From: Glossina fuscipes | Lineage: Eukaryota > Arthropoda > Insecta > Diptera > Glossinidae | Assembly: GCF_014805625.2 (NCBI RefSeq) | Contig: NW_023998416.1 | Location: forward strand, 16,941,648 to 17,005,647 | Length of the DNA stretch: 64,000 nucleotides | Reading direction: 5' to 3' | Shown here: positions 24,940 to 36,705 of the stretch, piece after piece | Position numbering within the stretch: position 1 is the stretch's first letter | Layout: every line of letters begins with the position of its first letter | Program-made: the position numbers and the translations under genes | The notes under the pieces: model-generated | The model's input: only the letters and a program-made list of their open reading frames with translations | Told to the model about the DNA's origin: nothing | Databases searched by the model: none

Positions 24940-25140
24940 CTTTAAGAATCGATCTAAGCTTGTCTGTCGATCTTGCTATCTGGACGTTCAGCTTTCTTGA
25001 GTTCAATCTAGAGGTCGCACAGTTTTGAAAATATTTCTATAAAATTTGTTAAATTCTATGTCCAAGGACGAACACTACAGCAAATGGTTCGGATCGGATC
25101 ACTTTTTCGACCACTTCTCATATAACATATAAGTTTTGGA
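24940..25140 (-). repeat. Dispersed repeat family A, reverse copy
   Basis: Read on the minus strand: 'ATATGAGAAGTGGTCGAAAA', then 'AGTGATCCGATCCGAACCAT', then a 'GTTCGTCCTTGGACATAGAA' block and the GATAGCAAGATCGACAGACA track, in family A order. It lies about 700 bases upstream of the first EFHB-like gene. Confidence 0.65.
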
Positions 25141-25859
25141 AAATTTTAAGTTAAATGGTGCGGACTGTGGCCTACTAAACTTTTTTGTTCACATCTGGTG
25201 CACACACGTTGACCGCATCAAAGCGCAGATTTTGCTTGATGAGTACACGGTTCGAAAGCAATTAACTCGTTACCTCGCCAGCTCTATTCTTTGCAAATGT
25301 ATCAAAACATTAATGAAAATTTGCCATGTACTAGAAGTGTGGCATCCGCACCTAAATAAAGGTTTGAGGTTTCAATAATGACTGAGATCGTCGTATTGGA
25401 AGGGATTTAAGTAAATATTGTGAGTTACTTATCAACATATATGTAAGTAGCAAACTTGAGATTCGTAGAACGATATATTCAAACGCGTTCCGTGGGTTAG
25501 CTATTATGTTAATTACTTTTTCCATTTAATCTCCGATAGTGTTAAACGATTCGGGGAATATAAGGGACGTCTCAGAAGCGTTAGGAGATAAAGTTCCAGT
25601 TTCAGCTTCATTCCGACCTCTGTTCGTTTACCAACTTCTGTTTCGACTGGTGTGTTCCCCTCACTTGTATTCAGCTTGACAATATTTCACGGAAAGTAGA
25701 CAGTAGCAGCTTACAGTTCACACATTTTACTTGATAAACGTCGTTTGTATTCAAATAAAAAAGGGAACTTTATTTTATATGTGTAGATTTTTTCCTATTT
25801 TAGAAGGTCTTAGAAAACTTACCCATAGTTTATTTTAAAAAGAACACTTTTTTATTATC
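25141..25859. other. Upstream region of the first EFHB-like gene
   Basis: No other gene. An 80-codon plus-strand frame at 25,136-25,378 starts without an ATG in the region outside the repeat and has no recognisable content. A CTATTTTAG acceptor-like site at about 25,803 precedes the start codon by 57 bases, so a 5'-UTR intron is possible. Confidence 0.35.
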
Positions 25860-27468
25860 ATGGCTTATAAGGGAAAATATATAGATCGCAGTCCCAATAT
25901 TAGCGCAGAAGGCAAAGTTTTCGGGCCTAATGAGTTTGTAGCCGATTCAATGAAATTTTATTCAGATGACGAGATGGTCGCATCTATAATGCGAAGTAAA
26001 TGTGCAGATGCGAAAATTAAGCGAAATCTTTCGAGTATTGCGTTTCTGCCATGTTTTTCGGAGGATTCAATGAAGTACATATTAAGTCCCGAGGTGAGGA
26101 AAACGCGTTGGACGATCTTCCGAGAAAAGTTTATGGAGGAAAATTTTTTTAAAAAACATGAACTTGGTAAACCAATTTCGGCAAATTCAAAACCAAAGGA
26201 GTTCACCAACGAGAATCGTACGTATGGTATGAAGACGCCACGTTCAGAGAACATATTGGATCTGATATTGCCCAAGAGGACGGCGGACCAGGTGAATCGT
26301 GAATACATCGACTTCCACGATAAATACGTGATCTCCCACAATCATTATTTACCCTCAGAACAAGTTAATAGACGGTAAGCTTTTCTTTTTCAATTGTGTT
26401 ATAAAACGATTTAATTTATGTGGGCTCGTGTGTGCACAAGTTATGGGAAAAATTTTGATAAACGTTCCACGTTTGGTGTTCCTTATAATGCGGATATTGC
26501 GGGTAGAATGGTTAAGAAGTGCTTGCAACACTCCACGAACGGGGAGATGGTTAGTAGGGCACATAAAAAATTTCTAAATCGCACCCACCCCCAACTGGGA
26601 CAACGGTTGAATAGGTACGAATTTTTTTTTTTTTGTTTTCAAAATCTTTCATTTTTCGCTTTGCATTGTTTCTTTGCTTATTTATAGATACGAACTTGAA
26701 ATAGATCCTAACGTAACATTGGGCAAACCTTGTTTATTAGATCATTGTGACGCTCGAGACTTACTTGAAGATATTAGCCCTTGTCACGAAGTGGGTACAT
26801 ACACAGCTATTGCTTATGTCCATACAGTGCGTCACAATCTGTTCAAACGCGACGATTTCCAAATGCAAGATTTGAAGTCGTATTTTCGCTTATACGACAA
26901 CAACAATACAGGTTACCTAAGTTTTCACGATATCGTGAGTGCAATGGGCGATTTGCTAATACACGTAAATAGGGACAAATTACGTCTGGCAGCTTCAGTT
27001 TTCAATATGTTTGTCGATGAGGGTTTGCCAACCGAACGTATCGATATAGAGAGGTTTTGGAGAATGCTACACATTCAGTACCCCCTGCCACATGTCGACT
27101 CTATTAGATCGGATATGCATAATAAAGAGACCACGTATCGATTATTTGTGAAGGACCGTGAAAAATCGATAGAACCGCTTCTTGTACCTCTTCAGCTTAA
27201 GCCAAATGATGACTCGCGAACTGGAGTTGGTGATTTAATTTCACCCGGAATTCCATTACAATTTGGTTTGGGTCCCAGCGATTTTGAAACACTGCGCTCA
27301 AAAGAGCAGTTGCGGCAAATTTTCAAACGTGTACTAGTCGATAATTTTGAAACGATCTGGAAGGTAACGCGAACGAAACTAAAGAGGGATGAGAATTGCA
27401 AAATCTCAATAAATGAATTGCGTAAAACTATTGACGAACAAGCGACCTCAAGCATCTATCAGGATTAG
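25860..27468 (+). CDS. EFHB/CFAP21-like protein, paralogue A (489 aa, three exons)
   Basis: Exons 25,860-26,374, 26,441-26,614 and 26,688-27,468 with GT-AG introns of 66 and 73 bp, both phase 2; the lengths sum to 1,470 nt. Conserved features of EFHB (EF-hand domain family member B, a sperm/cilium doublet-microtubule inner protein, also called CFAP21): N-terminal MAYKGKYIDR, a SHNHYLPSEQVNR motif at the first intron, FDKRSTFGVP (about 176-185), a TLGKP motif (240-244), one EF-hand at 300-311 and a C-terminal helical region with RQIFKR ... FETIWKVTRTK. It is on the plus strand, first of three tandem copies. Start chosen because all three copies begin ATGGCTTATAA. Sure of family; exact Drosophila orthologue not assigned. 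Confidence 0.85.
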
Positions 27469-29039
27469 ATTGCAAAAGGCTAGGCATACAACTAATAGCT
27501 CGCAACGTTGTTGGACAAGACAAGGAATTAAGGCAGGACAACCTTTCATGGTGGTGAACGATCAATATGCGTACGTTCGCTTGTTCGGGTTCATTCCACG
27601 TCGTCAAATCAAATTAGCTTTCTTTTGGACCAGGGTCGCGCTAAATATAATGGTTTTATAAGCCACAAAGGGGACAGAAACTTTCGGGTTTCCTCATTAA
27701 ATGCTCCATTTTCGTGAAAGCTGATGTAAAACATTTGAATCGGTTTCTATACAGCGCGATGAATTATTCGCTTGTGATTTGTTGAATTTTAAAATAAGAA
27801 GAAAAACAAGAACGCGCGAATTATGTTCATGAAGTGGAGAATCAAAATTTTCCTGAAAGCATTTTGAAAGGAGATTTTTTTTTAAATTCACTTGGGTAAA
27901 AAGGGGGTATACGAGCCACACATTCCACGCATTATAGTATGTAATATGAAATGGTCATGCTTGAACCAGCCGTTAGCGTTATTACAAATACATCTCGTAG
28001 TATATTTTTGAAACCGAATATGGAAACTTTATCCACTAATGATGCTGCAGTTCCTGATTGAATTTAACAAGAGATATGGAATAAATATAGAATAAAATTT
28101 ACGCCTTTTTATGGCCTAATAAGTGATCTCTTGAAACAAGTGTTGTCCATTGAATGAGTATTAATTTAAAGACATTTTATTCAGGTACTGTTCATTTGTT
28201 GATACTGTTTTTCACATTTTTCTGGAAACGTAACACCCACTTTTTTGTCGAGATTCAAGTTTTTCGAAGCTATTCAGAAAAAAGTTAATTTTGTAGTACC
28301 GTATTGACAGTGGAAGAACTACGCAAATCGATTGAAACGAGTGGCGATCAATACCAACAATTCTATTGAATAAAGCGGTGGAGAGAACAGTATATTACAG
28401 TAGTACTAATCTTCAACCATACTAATGTTGAACATACGGATATTGCAACATATTATTATTATTGAATGCCGAAGAACCACTTTATCGCACCTTTTACAAC
28501 ATACACACACGCGTCTAGCAACATGAACTTGGTGACATATGGCTTTGCGATAGTTGTTGACAACTGAATTGGAATGGAGGAAGCAGTAGTCTATTCATTC
28601 GCGTTATCGGGGAGATATTATATTTATGTAGGATTTATGATTGTTTTAAAAGAAATATGAAACATAAGCCGCGGGTTATAGTAGTGTGTCTATTATTCTT
28701 TCCTCACTGTCTAGCAACACTTTCCTTACCGTTATATGGTTACATCATTAAAACATTCGTATCTGCAATAGCAAATTGGAAGAGGACCCCTTCTTTTTGA
28801 TGCCCAATCGATTCATGGAAACAATTTACAATTTCACGACAGCACCATCAAGAGTCCAGCCGCCTTTAATTCTAAAACACAATTTAATGAATATATTTCA
28901 ACTTTAAAATAAATGGTCCTTATTGCTTGTTTTTCATTTCTTTCAAAATAAGGCGTGGTATAAACACAAACTGCAAATCAAGTAATATAAAAAAATGTAC
29001 ATTAGCCCCATACAAGAACTTATCTTGTAAAGTCTTTGT
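27469..29039. other. Intergenic region between EFHB-like A and B, first part
   Basis: Nothing supported. An 82-codon plus-strand frame at 27,413-27,661 overlaps the end of paralogue A in another frame. AATAAA at 28,090 is about 620 bases past the A stop codon and could be its polyadenylation signal. Confidence 0.4.
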
Positions 29040-29200
29040 ATGACGCCAGCATTAAGCGAAGTGGTCATTTAATGGTGGGCTGTGTCGCACTATGGTGCTA
29101 CCGAGAAATCGGTCATAAATGGAATCGCAACCATGCCGGCATTTATCGATCTCCAAACGGATCCGCCGCTGGTTCGTAAAGCTGGGAGATGCAAGCCTTC
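29040..29200 (-). repeat. Family A left/outer segment
   Basis: The block 'CATTTAATGGTGGGCTGTGT' with 'CACTATGGTGCT' and a following 'AATGGAATCGCAACCATGCC' stretch matches the reverse-oriented left segment at 17,958-18,020. The core blocks are absent. Confidence 0.45.
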
Positions 29201-29430
29201 AAATACGATTCGGTAGCTAGGAAAGCTTTCTATTCGGTCTAATCTCCAGAGCAAACAACTAATCCCAAAAACTAAAGATGCCTTGGTTGCGTATTATTAC
29301 CCCGACAATCAGTCCTAAGTCGTCCGTCAAATCCTGTGTTTCTCATAAAATAATTCTTATACCCTCCCTTTTTGTCATCTTTTTTGTCGCCAAATTTTGC
29401 AGTATTTCTAGTTACCTTTGAAAACATATG

Positions 29431-29518
29431 AAATCAAAGGAAGGTTTAGCGAATTCAAAAGAAAACATGAATTTGTTTACAAATCGAAGAAAGGTGTAGC
29501 GAATTCAAAAGAAAACAT
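29431..29518 (+). repeat. Two-copy direct repeat, 50 bp period
   Basis: The 38-base unit at 29,431-29,468 (AAATCAAAGGAAGGTTTAGC, then GAATTCAAAAGAAAACAT) recurs at 29,481-29,518 with three mismatches (AAATCGAAGAAAGGTGTAGC start) exactly 50 bases on. It is a local tandem duplication with no coding content. Confidence 0.8.
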
Positions 29519-31160
29519 ATATGCTAGTTGTGTACATGCTTTTTTTTGTCTGGTAAACGTAATTATTATTATTATTATTATTTTTTCTAGTTTCTAACGA
29601 CTGTCTAATGAAATCATTAAGCATTCATAGAGTTATCTAAAAAAGACCAAAATTCCTCAATCAGTATATAGTAAATGGGTAATGTATTGCACAACGAAAA
29701 GAACAACTTCTTACGTTTGCGTAAATTTACCAGCATGCTATTGGACAAGGATAAAGTGATTATCTCGTTCAGGTCTGACACTACTTCTGCGTCGGCGCGT
29801 GTCAGAACTCATGCATTATGAACACAAGTCGGAAGTTCATTAAAACTCAGGCAAACGAAAGGCGGCCTCGTGGATAACCTCGGAGAATATCGGACGATGT
29901 GGAAATGTATCGAGAAAAGGCAGAGTTGAACAATAAGATAAGATTTAAACAAAAAGACTCTATTTATTCATCCATTTTTCAATTAATTCAAATACATAAA
30001 CATTAGCTAAAGTAGGCTATTTATTAACGATTACACAAACGACAATAATTCAACATATTCAACATGATAACATCACAAGGCTTAGCCAAATGTAATTATA
30101 TCTATATTCATAAATTCATATATCAATTAAAATGTAATTCAAAATACTTGAGCACCTTTTTGGCTCTTTGCACCGCGTTTTCAAACGTCACTAAATCAAT
30201 GCTTACTAGTTTTCATGCTGAACACATTTTTATTAATAGTTATCGTATCGTTCTGACACTGGCAATTTGCAAGCCTTTAGAGCCTAAGTTTTTAGTCAAA
30301 TATATGAATTAGGTTATGAATCTTATTTAAATTGATGCTAAGAATCTTAAGTGGAGTAAACAATTCGTAGTTGTTTTTACATTGGCTAAGCTTTATCAGC
30401 TGCTAGCTTCTACAAGATCGAACAGGACCATGTCAATTCAACATAAGAGCGTTAGCTCAGAGATTTAATTTAAGCAAGTTTATAAGCTATCGTGATAGAA
30501 ACACAATCCCTCTTGAAGCTGCTTTTTCTTGATTTTTCGAGTCCCAAAGTGGCATTGTCGCACATTGGTATAATGGGTTATTCAACGCACCCAAAACTAT
30601 ATGCCGATTAATGGTCAATCGAGACCTCACCTCACCTGGATCATCAAGTTTTTGTGTAGTTAAATGAGTGTGTTAGGCACTGTTCAAGTTGCTATGAGTT
30701 CAAAGACACTAATGACCTGCGCCCATGATCAGCTCAACGTCACTAATGGTCTACTGGCGATGTCCGCTTTGGACAATTATTCAATAAAAAGGAAGAACTT
30801 CTCTAAAGATACTTCTTCATATTATTAACCGTCATACATGTGACAGGTCAGCTAACTCCAGCTTTTGGTGCTCTCGTCCGCGGTTACGCCCAACGGCAGT
30901 AAACCATTCGGCTTTGATCAAGAGCGTAAATAAGTTTCTTCTTCACGAATACTACTTTGTTTCACCTGACTCTTGAATGTAATTTTCTCTGCAATATGAA
31001 GTTATATGCAAAGGTTTGACAAGAAAGGAAATTCAATTTTTCAAATTGCCCCTGTTTTCACTATATCTTTTTTTTCAATCTACAATTGCATAGCTATTTA
31101 GTTTTTAGGCAGGGCAGATTTTTTCCCAATTATTTTTAATTGGACCATAGGGAACGAATT
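29519..31160. other. Intergenic region between EFHB-like A and B, second part
   Basis: No gene supported. An (ATT)n run lies at about 29,564-29,583. An 82-codon plus frame at 30,064-30,312 has no recognisable content. Confidence 0.4.
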
Positions 31161-32752
31161 ATGGCTTATAAAGGAAAATATATAGATCGTCATCCCGATA
31201 TAAAAGCTGCGGGAAAGATTTTCGCGACTAATGAACGTCTCAGCGATCGTTTGAATATCTGTTCAGACGAAGAGATGGCCTCGTATGCAGTAAGATACAA
31301 ATGCAAAGAGAAAGCCCCAAAACATCAATTGTGTGTCGCTTCACCTTTTATACCGGTGGGATCGATGCACGAAATAGTCAGTCCCGACTTGAAGAGAAGT
31401 CGCTTTGTGTCATTTCGCGAAAAGCTCTTGGAGGGAATGTATTTTTCGAAACACAAAGTTGGTAGATCATTTGTGGTACATTCGAAACCCGATGGGCTAA
31501 CGAATGAAAACATGACGTACGGTATGCCGCCGCAGCGTTCTGAGAGTGTGGAGGGTTTGTTGTTTCCAAAAAAAACGGCCGGCCAAGTGAATCGCGAATA
31601 CATTGAATGGCATGATAAGTATTTGTTATCTCATCAACATTATTTCCCTTCGGAGCAACTTACTCGACAGTAAGTTACTTGATGAATGCACTTTTTAATT
31701 CAATTCTTAAGTTAACATATATATTTTGGTTAACAGCTATAACGGAAAATTTGATAAAAATTCTACTTTTGGTATCGTATTCGACGTAGATAGAACTGGT
31801 AAAATGGTTAAGAAAATTCTTCAAGAAAATCAATGCGAAATGAAAACAATCAATTTAGTGCAAAAAAAGTTTGTGGAACGCACTAGTCCCCTGCTTGCGG
31901 AAAGCATTGATCGGTAAGTGAAAACGGGAGAGTTTTATGGGAATTTTAAGTTATTTTTGCTCTGCTTTTTCTTATAAATGCAGTTTTGAACTTCACCTTG
32001 ATCGAAATGAAACGAGGGGTAAACGGTGTATACCGGATGAATGTAATGCCCGGCAATTGACCGAACCTTTAAATCCTTGCCAGGCGGACACAAGTTTGAC
32101 CAAAGCTCTAGCCCATATCTACAAACTGCGTCTTAATCTATTTAAACGTGAAAATTTTCATATGCAAGATCTGATACTGCTTCTCCGCAAACACGATGAA
32201 CGCGGCACGGGCTACGTCACCATGGAAAGTATTTGGGAGGTCATGTACAATTTGCAAATACACGTAAATGTGGATAAATTACGTTTGGCAGCGTTAAGCT
32301 TCGATATCATTACGGATCAGGGATTACCAACGGAACGTTTGCACATAAATAAATTTTGGAAAATGCTAGACGTACGTTATCCTCTGCCGCGTATTGAAAG
32401 TGTTAAGTCATTTCACGACAACAAAGATACGACCTATCGGCTCTTGTGTGAAGATTATAAAAAGCCGTTAGGATCACTTTTTATATCCTATCAAAGCCGA
32501 TCGAACGATGAGAGCCGGACGCGAGCCAGCGATTTAGTCTGTCCAGGAATTCCGTTACAATTTGGCTTATGTCCAAGTGATTTTGAAATTCCCCGGTCTA
32601 AAGAGCAACTAAGAGCAATTTTCAAAAATCTATTGGGTCAAAATTTCGATGAGGTATGGGAGCTAACTCGAGCCACACTGAAAGGAGATGAAAATTGTGA
32701 AATATCAGTAAACGATTTGCATAAAACTATGACAACAATTGCGAATGAGTAG
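31161..32752 (+). CDS. EFHB/CFAP21-like protein, paralogue B (484 aa, three exons)
   Basis: Exons 31,161-31,669, 31,737-31,913 and 31,984-32,752 with introns of 67 and 70 bp, phase 2 at the same positions as in paralogue A. The lengths sum to 1,455 nt. The start is the ATG of MAYKGKYIDR at 31,161; an in-frame TTG seven codons earlier is not expected to be used. The protein keeps FDKNSTFGIV, the HQHYFPSEQLTR segment, the EF-hand region (300-311, loop DERGTGYVTMES) and the C-terminal DFEIPRSKEQLRAIF ... FDEVWELTR. A possible polyadenylation signal AATAAA lies near 32,965, about 210 bases past the stop. Its divergence from A and C is moderate and spread evenly, so it looks old rather than recent. 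No stop or frameshift. Confidence 0.85.
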
Positions 32753-33876
32753 TGTCGGAGTTAAGGTGCGCCATTTCGGGATTGTAGGATTTAGAATTAG
32801 TAATTGCTAACCAGAGGAAGAGCGTAACGTTCTGGCACTATTTGAAATTTTCAGCTAATCTGTATAATTGTATTAGTTAGTTCATAGACTGTTCTTGTCA
32901 CTTGGACAACGACAGCATTAACTTTTGAGCAACTGATAGTAAAAGCTTTAATTTATATCATCGAATAAAAAGTTCGTTTTATTAAACAAGCCAGTTACTC
33001 GTCCCTTTGAATCGCCAACACGATTTGAAGAGTTCATCTAGGAGAGTAAATTCGAATTTCGACAAAGTTGGTCCATCCGTTACGTTGCGAAACTACTAGG
33101 GAACTAATGGGTCTTTTGTTTTCCTCATTCAAGTCTTGGTAAATAGTTTACACTAATTGCAGCGTACATGCAACGGATAAAAGTTTCATTCACGAGCGCG
33201 TGCGCTTTTACCACTTATTGTAAAGCCATGTCTACGATACATTGATCAATAATTGCTGGTGCAACGCCTTTTCTTTTTAAAATTTAGCGGCGTATCCAAG
33301 ACTCACTTTAAAGCCGCACTGACTTAACCATCTATAAGAAACGATAATAGTGAATATAAGTACCCCTTACGAAACGTTACTTAGCATATCACAACTCAAG
33401 ACCGCGACACCTGTCGCTAGGTTAATGAAGGCGAGCGTCCAAAGGACAAGAAGGACGGACCAACCACGAATAATGCATTCCTTTCTAGTCCCTTCAATTT
33501 ATATACCGTCAAAATATTCTCTCTCTCTTGCTCTCTGAAATATCAAGAAGGGATAAAAAAATTCCTGGAGGTCTAACTTCAAATTTGGCGACGATATTTA
33601 GTAACTCAATCAACTTTAAAGGAGGTAAAGAGGAGCTTTCTAGCGTAACGTTTTTTACAACCCTGGAAAGCCCCTATCCTGGCAACTCTGAAAATAATAA
33701 ATTCAATTCTCGACAATCCATTACTAATTTCGAAATCAAATGTTTCCGGTTTCCTTTCTTTTCGATAGTACATTTCGAAACGAGAAATTATTTTGAAAAG
33801 AGGGTAGATTTTTTTTTTTTAGTGTGTTTTGTACATATTTTTATTTAGATTGGAACGTTTATAAAGAGGAAAATCT
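32753..33876. other. Intergenic region between EFHB-like B and C
   Basis: Only 1,124 bases separate the B stop from the C start. No other gene is supported; open frames at 33,350-33,538 and 33,528-33,848 have no recognisable content. Confidence 0.4.
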
Positions 33877-35517
33877 ATGGCTTATAAAGGAAAATACACA
33901 GATCGTAATCCGAACACAGCGGCGGCAGGAAAAATTTTCGAGCCCGAAGGAAATGTCGGCGATTTTTTCAAAATGCATCCAATTGAAGAGGAAGCACAAA
34001 ATATGTTGGAATTCAAATGTAAAGCAAAAATTGACAGACGCAAACAGAAGCCCTGCATCTGTTTTTCCCCAAACACGCCGGAGCAGTCATTGAAAGAATT
34101 ATTGAGCCCAGAAATGAAGAAAAGTCGTTTTGTGACATTTCGCGAGAAGTTTTTGGAGAGGATGTTTTTTAAAAAACCCGAACTTGCTACAGCATTTCCG
34201 GTGCATTCAAAACCGGACAGTTATACCAATGAGAGTGCAATTTATGGCAAAAAATTAGATCGTTCCGAGAGCTTGTACGACGTAGTATTGCCGAACAAGA
34301 CCGCTGTAGACGTGAACCGCGACTTCATTAAATGGCATGAAAAATATGTATTATCCCATAAGCATTATCTACCCTCAGAGCAAATTAATCGCCAGTAGGT
34401 TATTGTAGATAATCATTCTCTAATTCAATTTTAATTACCGCGTTGTTGCAGTTATGGGGATAGCTTTAAAAAAAATTCTGTGTTTGGCCTTGCACATAAT
34501 CTGGATGGGTCGGGTGAAAGAATGAGAAAAATCTTGCAGCCCAGTGACCGTTTAGTAATTATCAATGGAGTAGAAAAGAAATTTCGTGATCGCACTCATC
34601 CCAACATAGGAGAAATCGCTCATCGGTAAGAAGTAGAGTCTGTGGCTGGAGTTGGTGATTAGGGTTCCGTTAAATTGTTTTCTTGTAATTGCAGGACGGG
34701 TTTACATCACAATTTGGATGTAACTATCGGTAAAAGAACTAAAACTGATCTCTGCAACGTTCGGGACTTAATCGAAGATATTAAAGTGTGCAATCGTGAT
34801 GTAAAAGTGCACAAGGCGGTCGCCCACATTAATCAATTGCGGCGTAATTTGTTTCGACGGAGACATTTTCATATGTATGATTTGAAATCGCTCTTGAAAA
34901 AATATGATGAGGACGAAACAGGCTATGTAGGCTTTGCTCATGTTTTAAACGCAATGCGTATCCTACAAATACGTCCCAACGAAGATAAATTGCGTTTAGC
35001 GGTTAAACACTATCAACTTTTGATTGATGCGGATACGCCCAATGAGCGGGTCAATTTAGAGCAATTTTGGAAAATGTTACACGTGCAACATCCTTTGCCG
35101 AACATGCAAAGTGGCGAACCCGTACCCGAAAACCTCCATAACAAAGAAACAGTATATCGGATAATGTGCAAGGATCGTGAAAAATCATTAGATCCCCTGC
35201 TTGTTGAGTTCTCACGCAAGCCGAGTGACGAAGATCGGACACGGGCTGGAGACTTAATTTCGCCTGCAGTTTCGATTACGTTTGGTCTCGGTCCAAGTGA
35301 TTTCGAAGTGCCACGCCCGAAGGAAGAACTACGCAGAATTTTTAAACGTTTACTAGTCGACAATTTTGACGCAATTTGGGAATTGGCTCGTGCTAAGGCA
35401 AAGGGAGATGAGAATTGCAGCATATCGGTGAATAATTTACGTGAAACTCTGAACGAACAGGCAACTGCTAGAATTTCCCAACGCTGCAATCCTAAAGCAA
35501 ATTTATTTGGATTTTAG
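33877..35517 (+). CDS. EFHB/CFAP21-like protein, paralogue C (504 aa, three exons)
   Basis: Exons 33,877-34,394, 34,452-34,625 and 34,695-35,517 with introns of 57 and 69 bp, phase 2 at positions equivalent to A and B; the lengths sum to 1,515 nt. Its first donor is GTAGGT, weaker than the GTAAGT-type donors of A and B. The protein has MAYKGKYTDR, FKKNSVFGLA, an EF-hand-like loop DEDETGYVGFAH at about 302-313, and a C-terminal DFEVPRPKEELRRIF ... NFDAIWELARAK. The C-terminus is longer than in A (ending RCNPKANLFGF) and it carries more basic residues around the EF-hand. Same strand and close spacing as B. No disabling change. Confidence 0.85.
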
Positions 35518-35756
35518 GTTTTCATTTCACTAAATAGTTTCTAAATTATCAAATTGACATATATTATCAAAATTTAAATATATATGTAAACTTTTCAATT
35601 AGAATAAGCCAGGCGTTCTTTGTGTAGCTTCCGTTAGAACAAAGTCAACGTTGGCGGCTTCATTTCATTTCACTTAATTTATTCATTTATTAAGTAAGTG
35701 AAAAGGCTAATTACATAGATATATTTCCTGTGAAAAGAGAAACAATAATGGATCAC
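35518..35756. other. Short intergenic spacer
   Basis: Sequence between EFHB-like C and the flightless I fragment; it holds nothing recognisable. Confidence 0.4.
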
Positions 35757-36055
35757 CGACCCTGAAACGCTGCAATGATTCTTTGATAGTGTTATCGCTA
35801 AGATTTAACCGCTTTAATTGCGCAAATTGTAAACGCAGTCTGGTACTTTTGGTAAACTATTATGCGATAAATCCAATTCAGACAAGTTGGACAATCAATC
35901 AAAGATAGTCGGAAAATTATGAAGAGTACGTTGAGTGTTGCGCATAATCAAGACCTCTAGATTTTGCAAAGATGACAATTGACGCAATTGAAACAATTCC
36001 AAAGGATTATCCGCCAATATTAAGGTTTGTAAATTCGCTAAACGTCGAGTTTGTG
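35757..36055 (-). pseudogene. flightless I leucine-rich-repeat fragment (broken)
   Basis: Read on the minus strand from about 36,055 the frame gives RRLANLQTLILADNPLELFQ, then RQLSSLQNLEVLIMRNTQRT, HNFPTIFD, a TGA, LSNLSELDLSHNSLPKVPDC and VYNLRN; after a shift of one base it resumes KRLNLSDNTIKES. Flightless I, an actin-remodelling gelsolin-family protein with an N-terminal LRR array, has this order of repeats, including the RRLANLQTL and NPLELFQLRQL segments. A premature stop and a frameshift show it is dead. Only about 100 codons of a roughly 1,250-residue protein are present, with no gelsolin repeats in the window. Gene-family identity is from memory of the Drosophila protein. Confidence 0.8.
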
Positions 36056-36059
36056 GCGG

Positions 36060-36324
36060 CTTATCAGAATGCTATAATATTAATGATAAAGCCATTCAAC
36101 TAATCACTGCCAAATTAAGCCGTCTACGTGCTTTACACATAAGCGGATGTTCTCAGCTAACAGATCACAGTCTTCATGCGATATTAATTAATTGTAAATC
36201 TTTAAAGGTGAGTGGCATCGAGGATCGTTTGAGCGAGCTGTCCACTTTACGCAATTTAAAAATGGACAACGCCAATAGCATGGAAAATGCTGAGCATTCC
36301 GTTTCGTTTAAAAAGACGTCTTGA
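36060..36324 (+). pseudogene. FBXL/AMN1-like leucine-rich-repeat fragment
   Basis: Plus-strand frame: CYNINDKAIQLITAKLSRLR, ALHISGCSQLTDHSLHAI, LINCKSLK. This is the cysteine-containing LRR of F-box/LRR proteins (GCxxITDxxL ... CxxLxxLxIxGCxxLTD). The segment LK is followed by GTGAGT, a good splice donor, yet the frame continues to a TGA at about 36,324. It begins without an ATG and directly abuts the opposite-strand flightless I fragment. It is a single exon-sized piece and I call it a gene fragment; a functional gene with other exons elsewhere cannot be excluded. Confidence 0.65.
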
Positions 36325-36569
36325 TTAATGATATTTCGCCGCAATTTTTGTTGTTTTTATTCTCTACTATTTTCAATTGGCCAGAAACAAAAAAAAAAAA
36401 ATAAATAAATAAAAAAGGTTTCATGACTGCGTGAATAAATAAGAAAAGATTTTTGTGGAAAATTCTCTCTATTCGCCATCTAGTTTTTACTGGATAATGT
36501 ATCTAGCAAATGGCTATCAAAAAGTTGTTGAATTTAAAAACTATGACATTAAGTATGGGTTCTAAGCTT

Positions 36570-36705
36570 TAGACTTAAAGTCGATAGCTTCATTTTTTTT
36601 ACAACAGACCTTACACGGACGGACAGAGGGATATTGATAAATTGATTTAGAATTTGATGCTGATCAAGAATATATATACTTTGTGGTGTCTCTGGAGCAT
36701 TCTTT
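36570..36705 (+). repeat. Dispersed repeat family B, copy 2
   Basis: Shares 'CACGGACGGACAGAGGGATA', 'TTGATTTAGAATTTGATGCT' and 'GATCAAGAATATATATACTT' with the 24,525 copy. The left end is less clear. Confidence 0.6.

Noticed and set aside
35013..35489. 158-codon minus-strand frame over EFHB-like C exon 3
   Set aside because: Antisense shadow of a well supported coding exon with paralogues; no independent motif.
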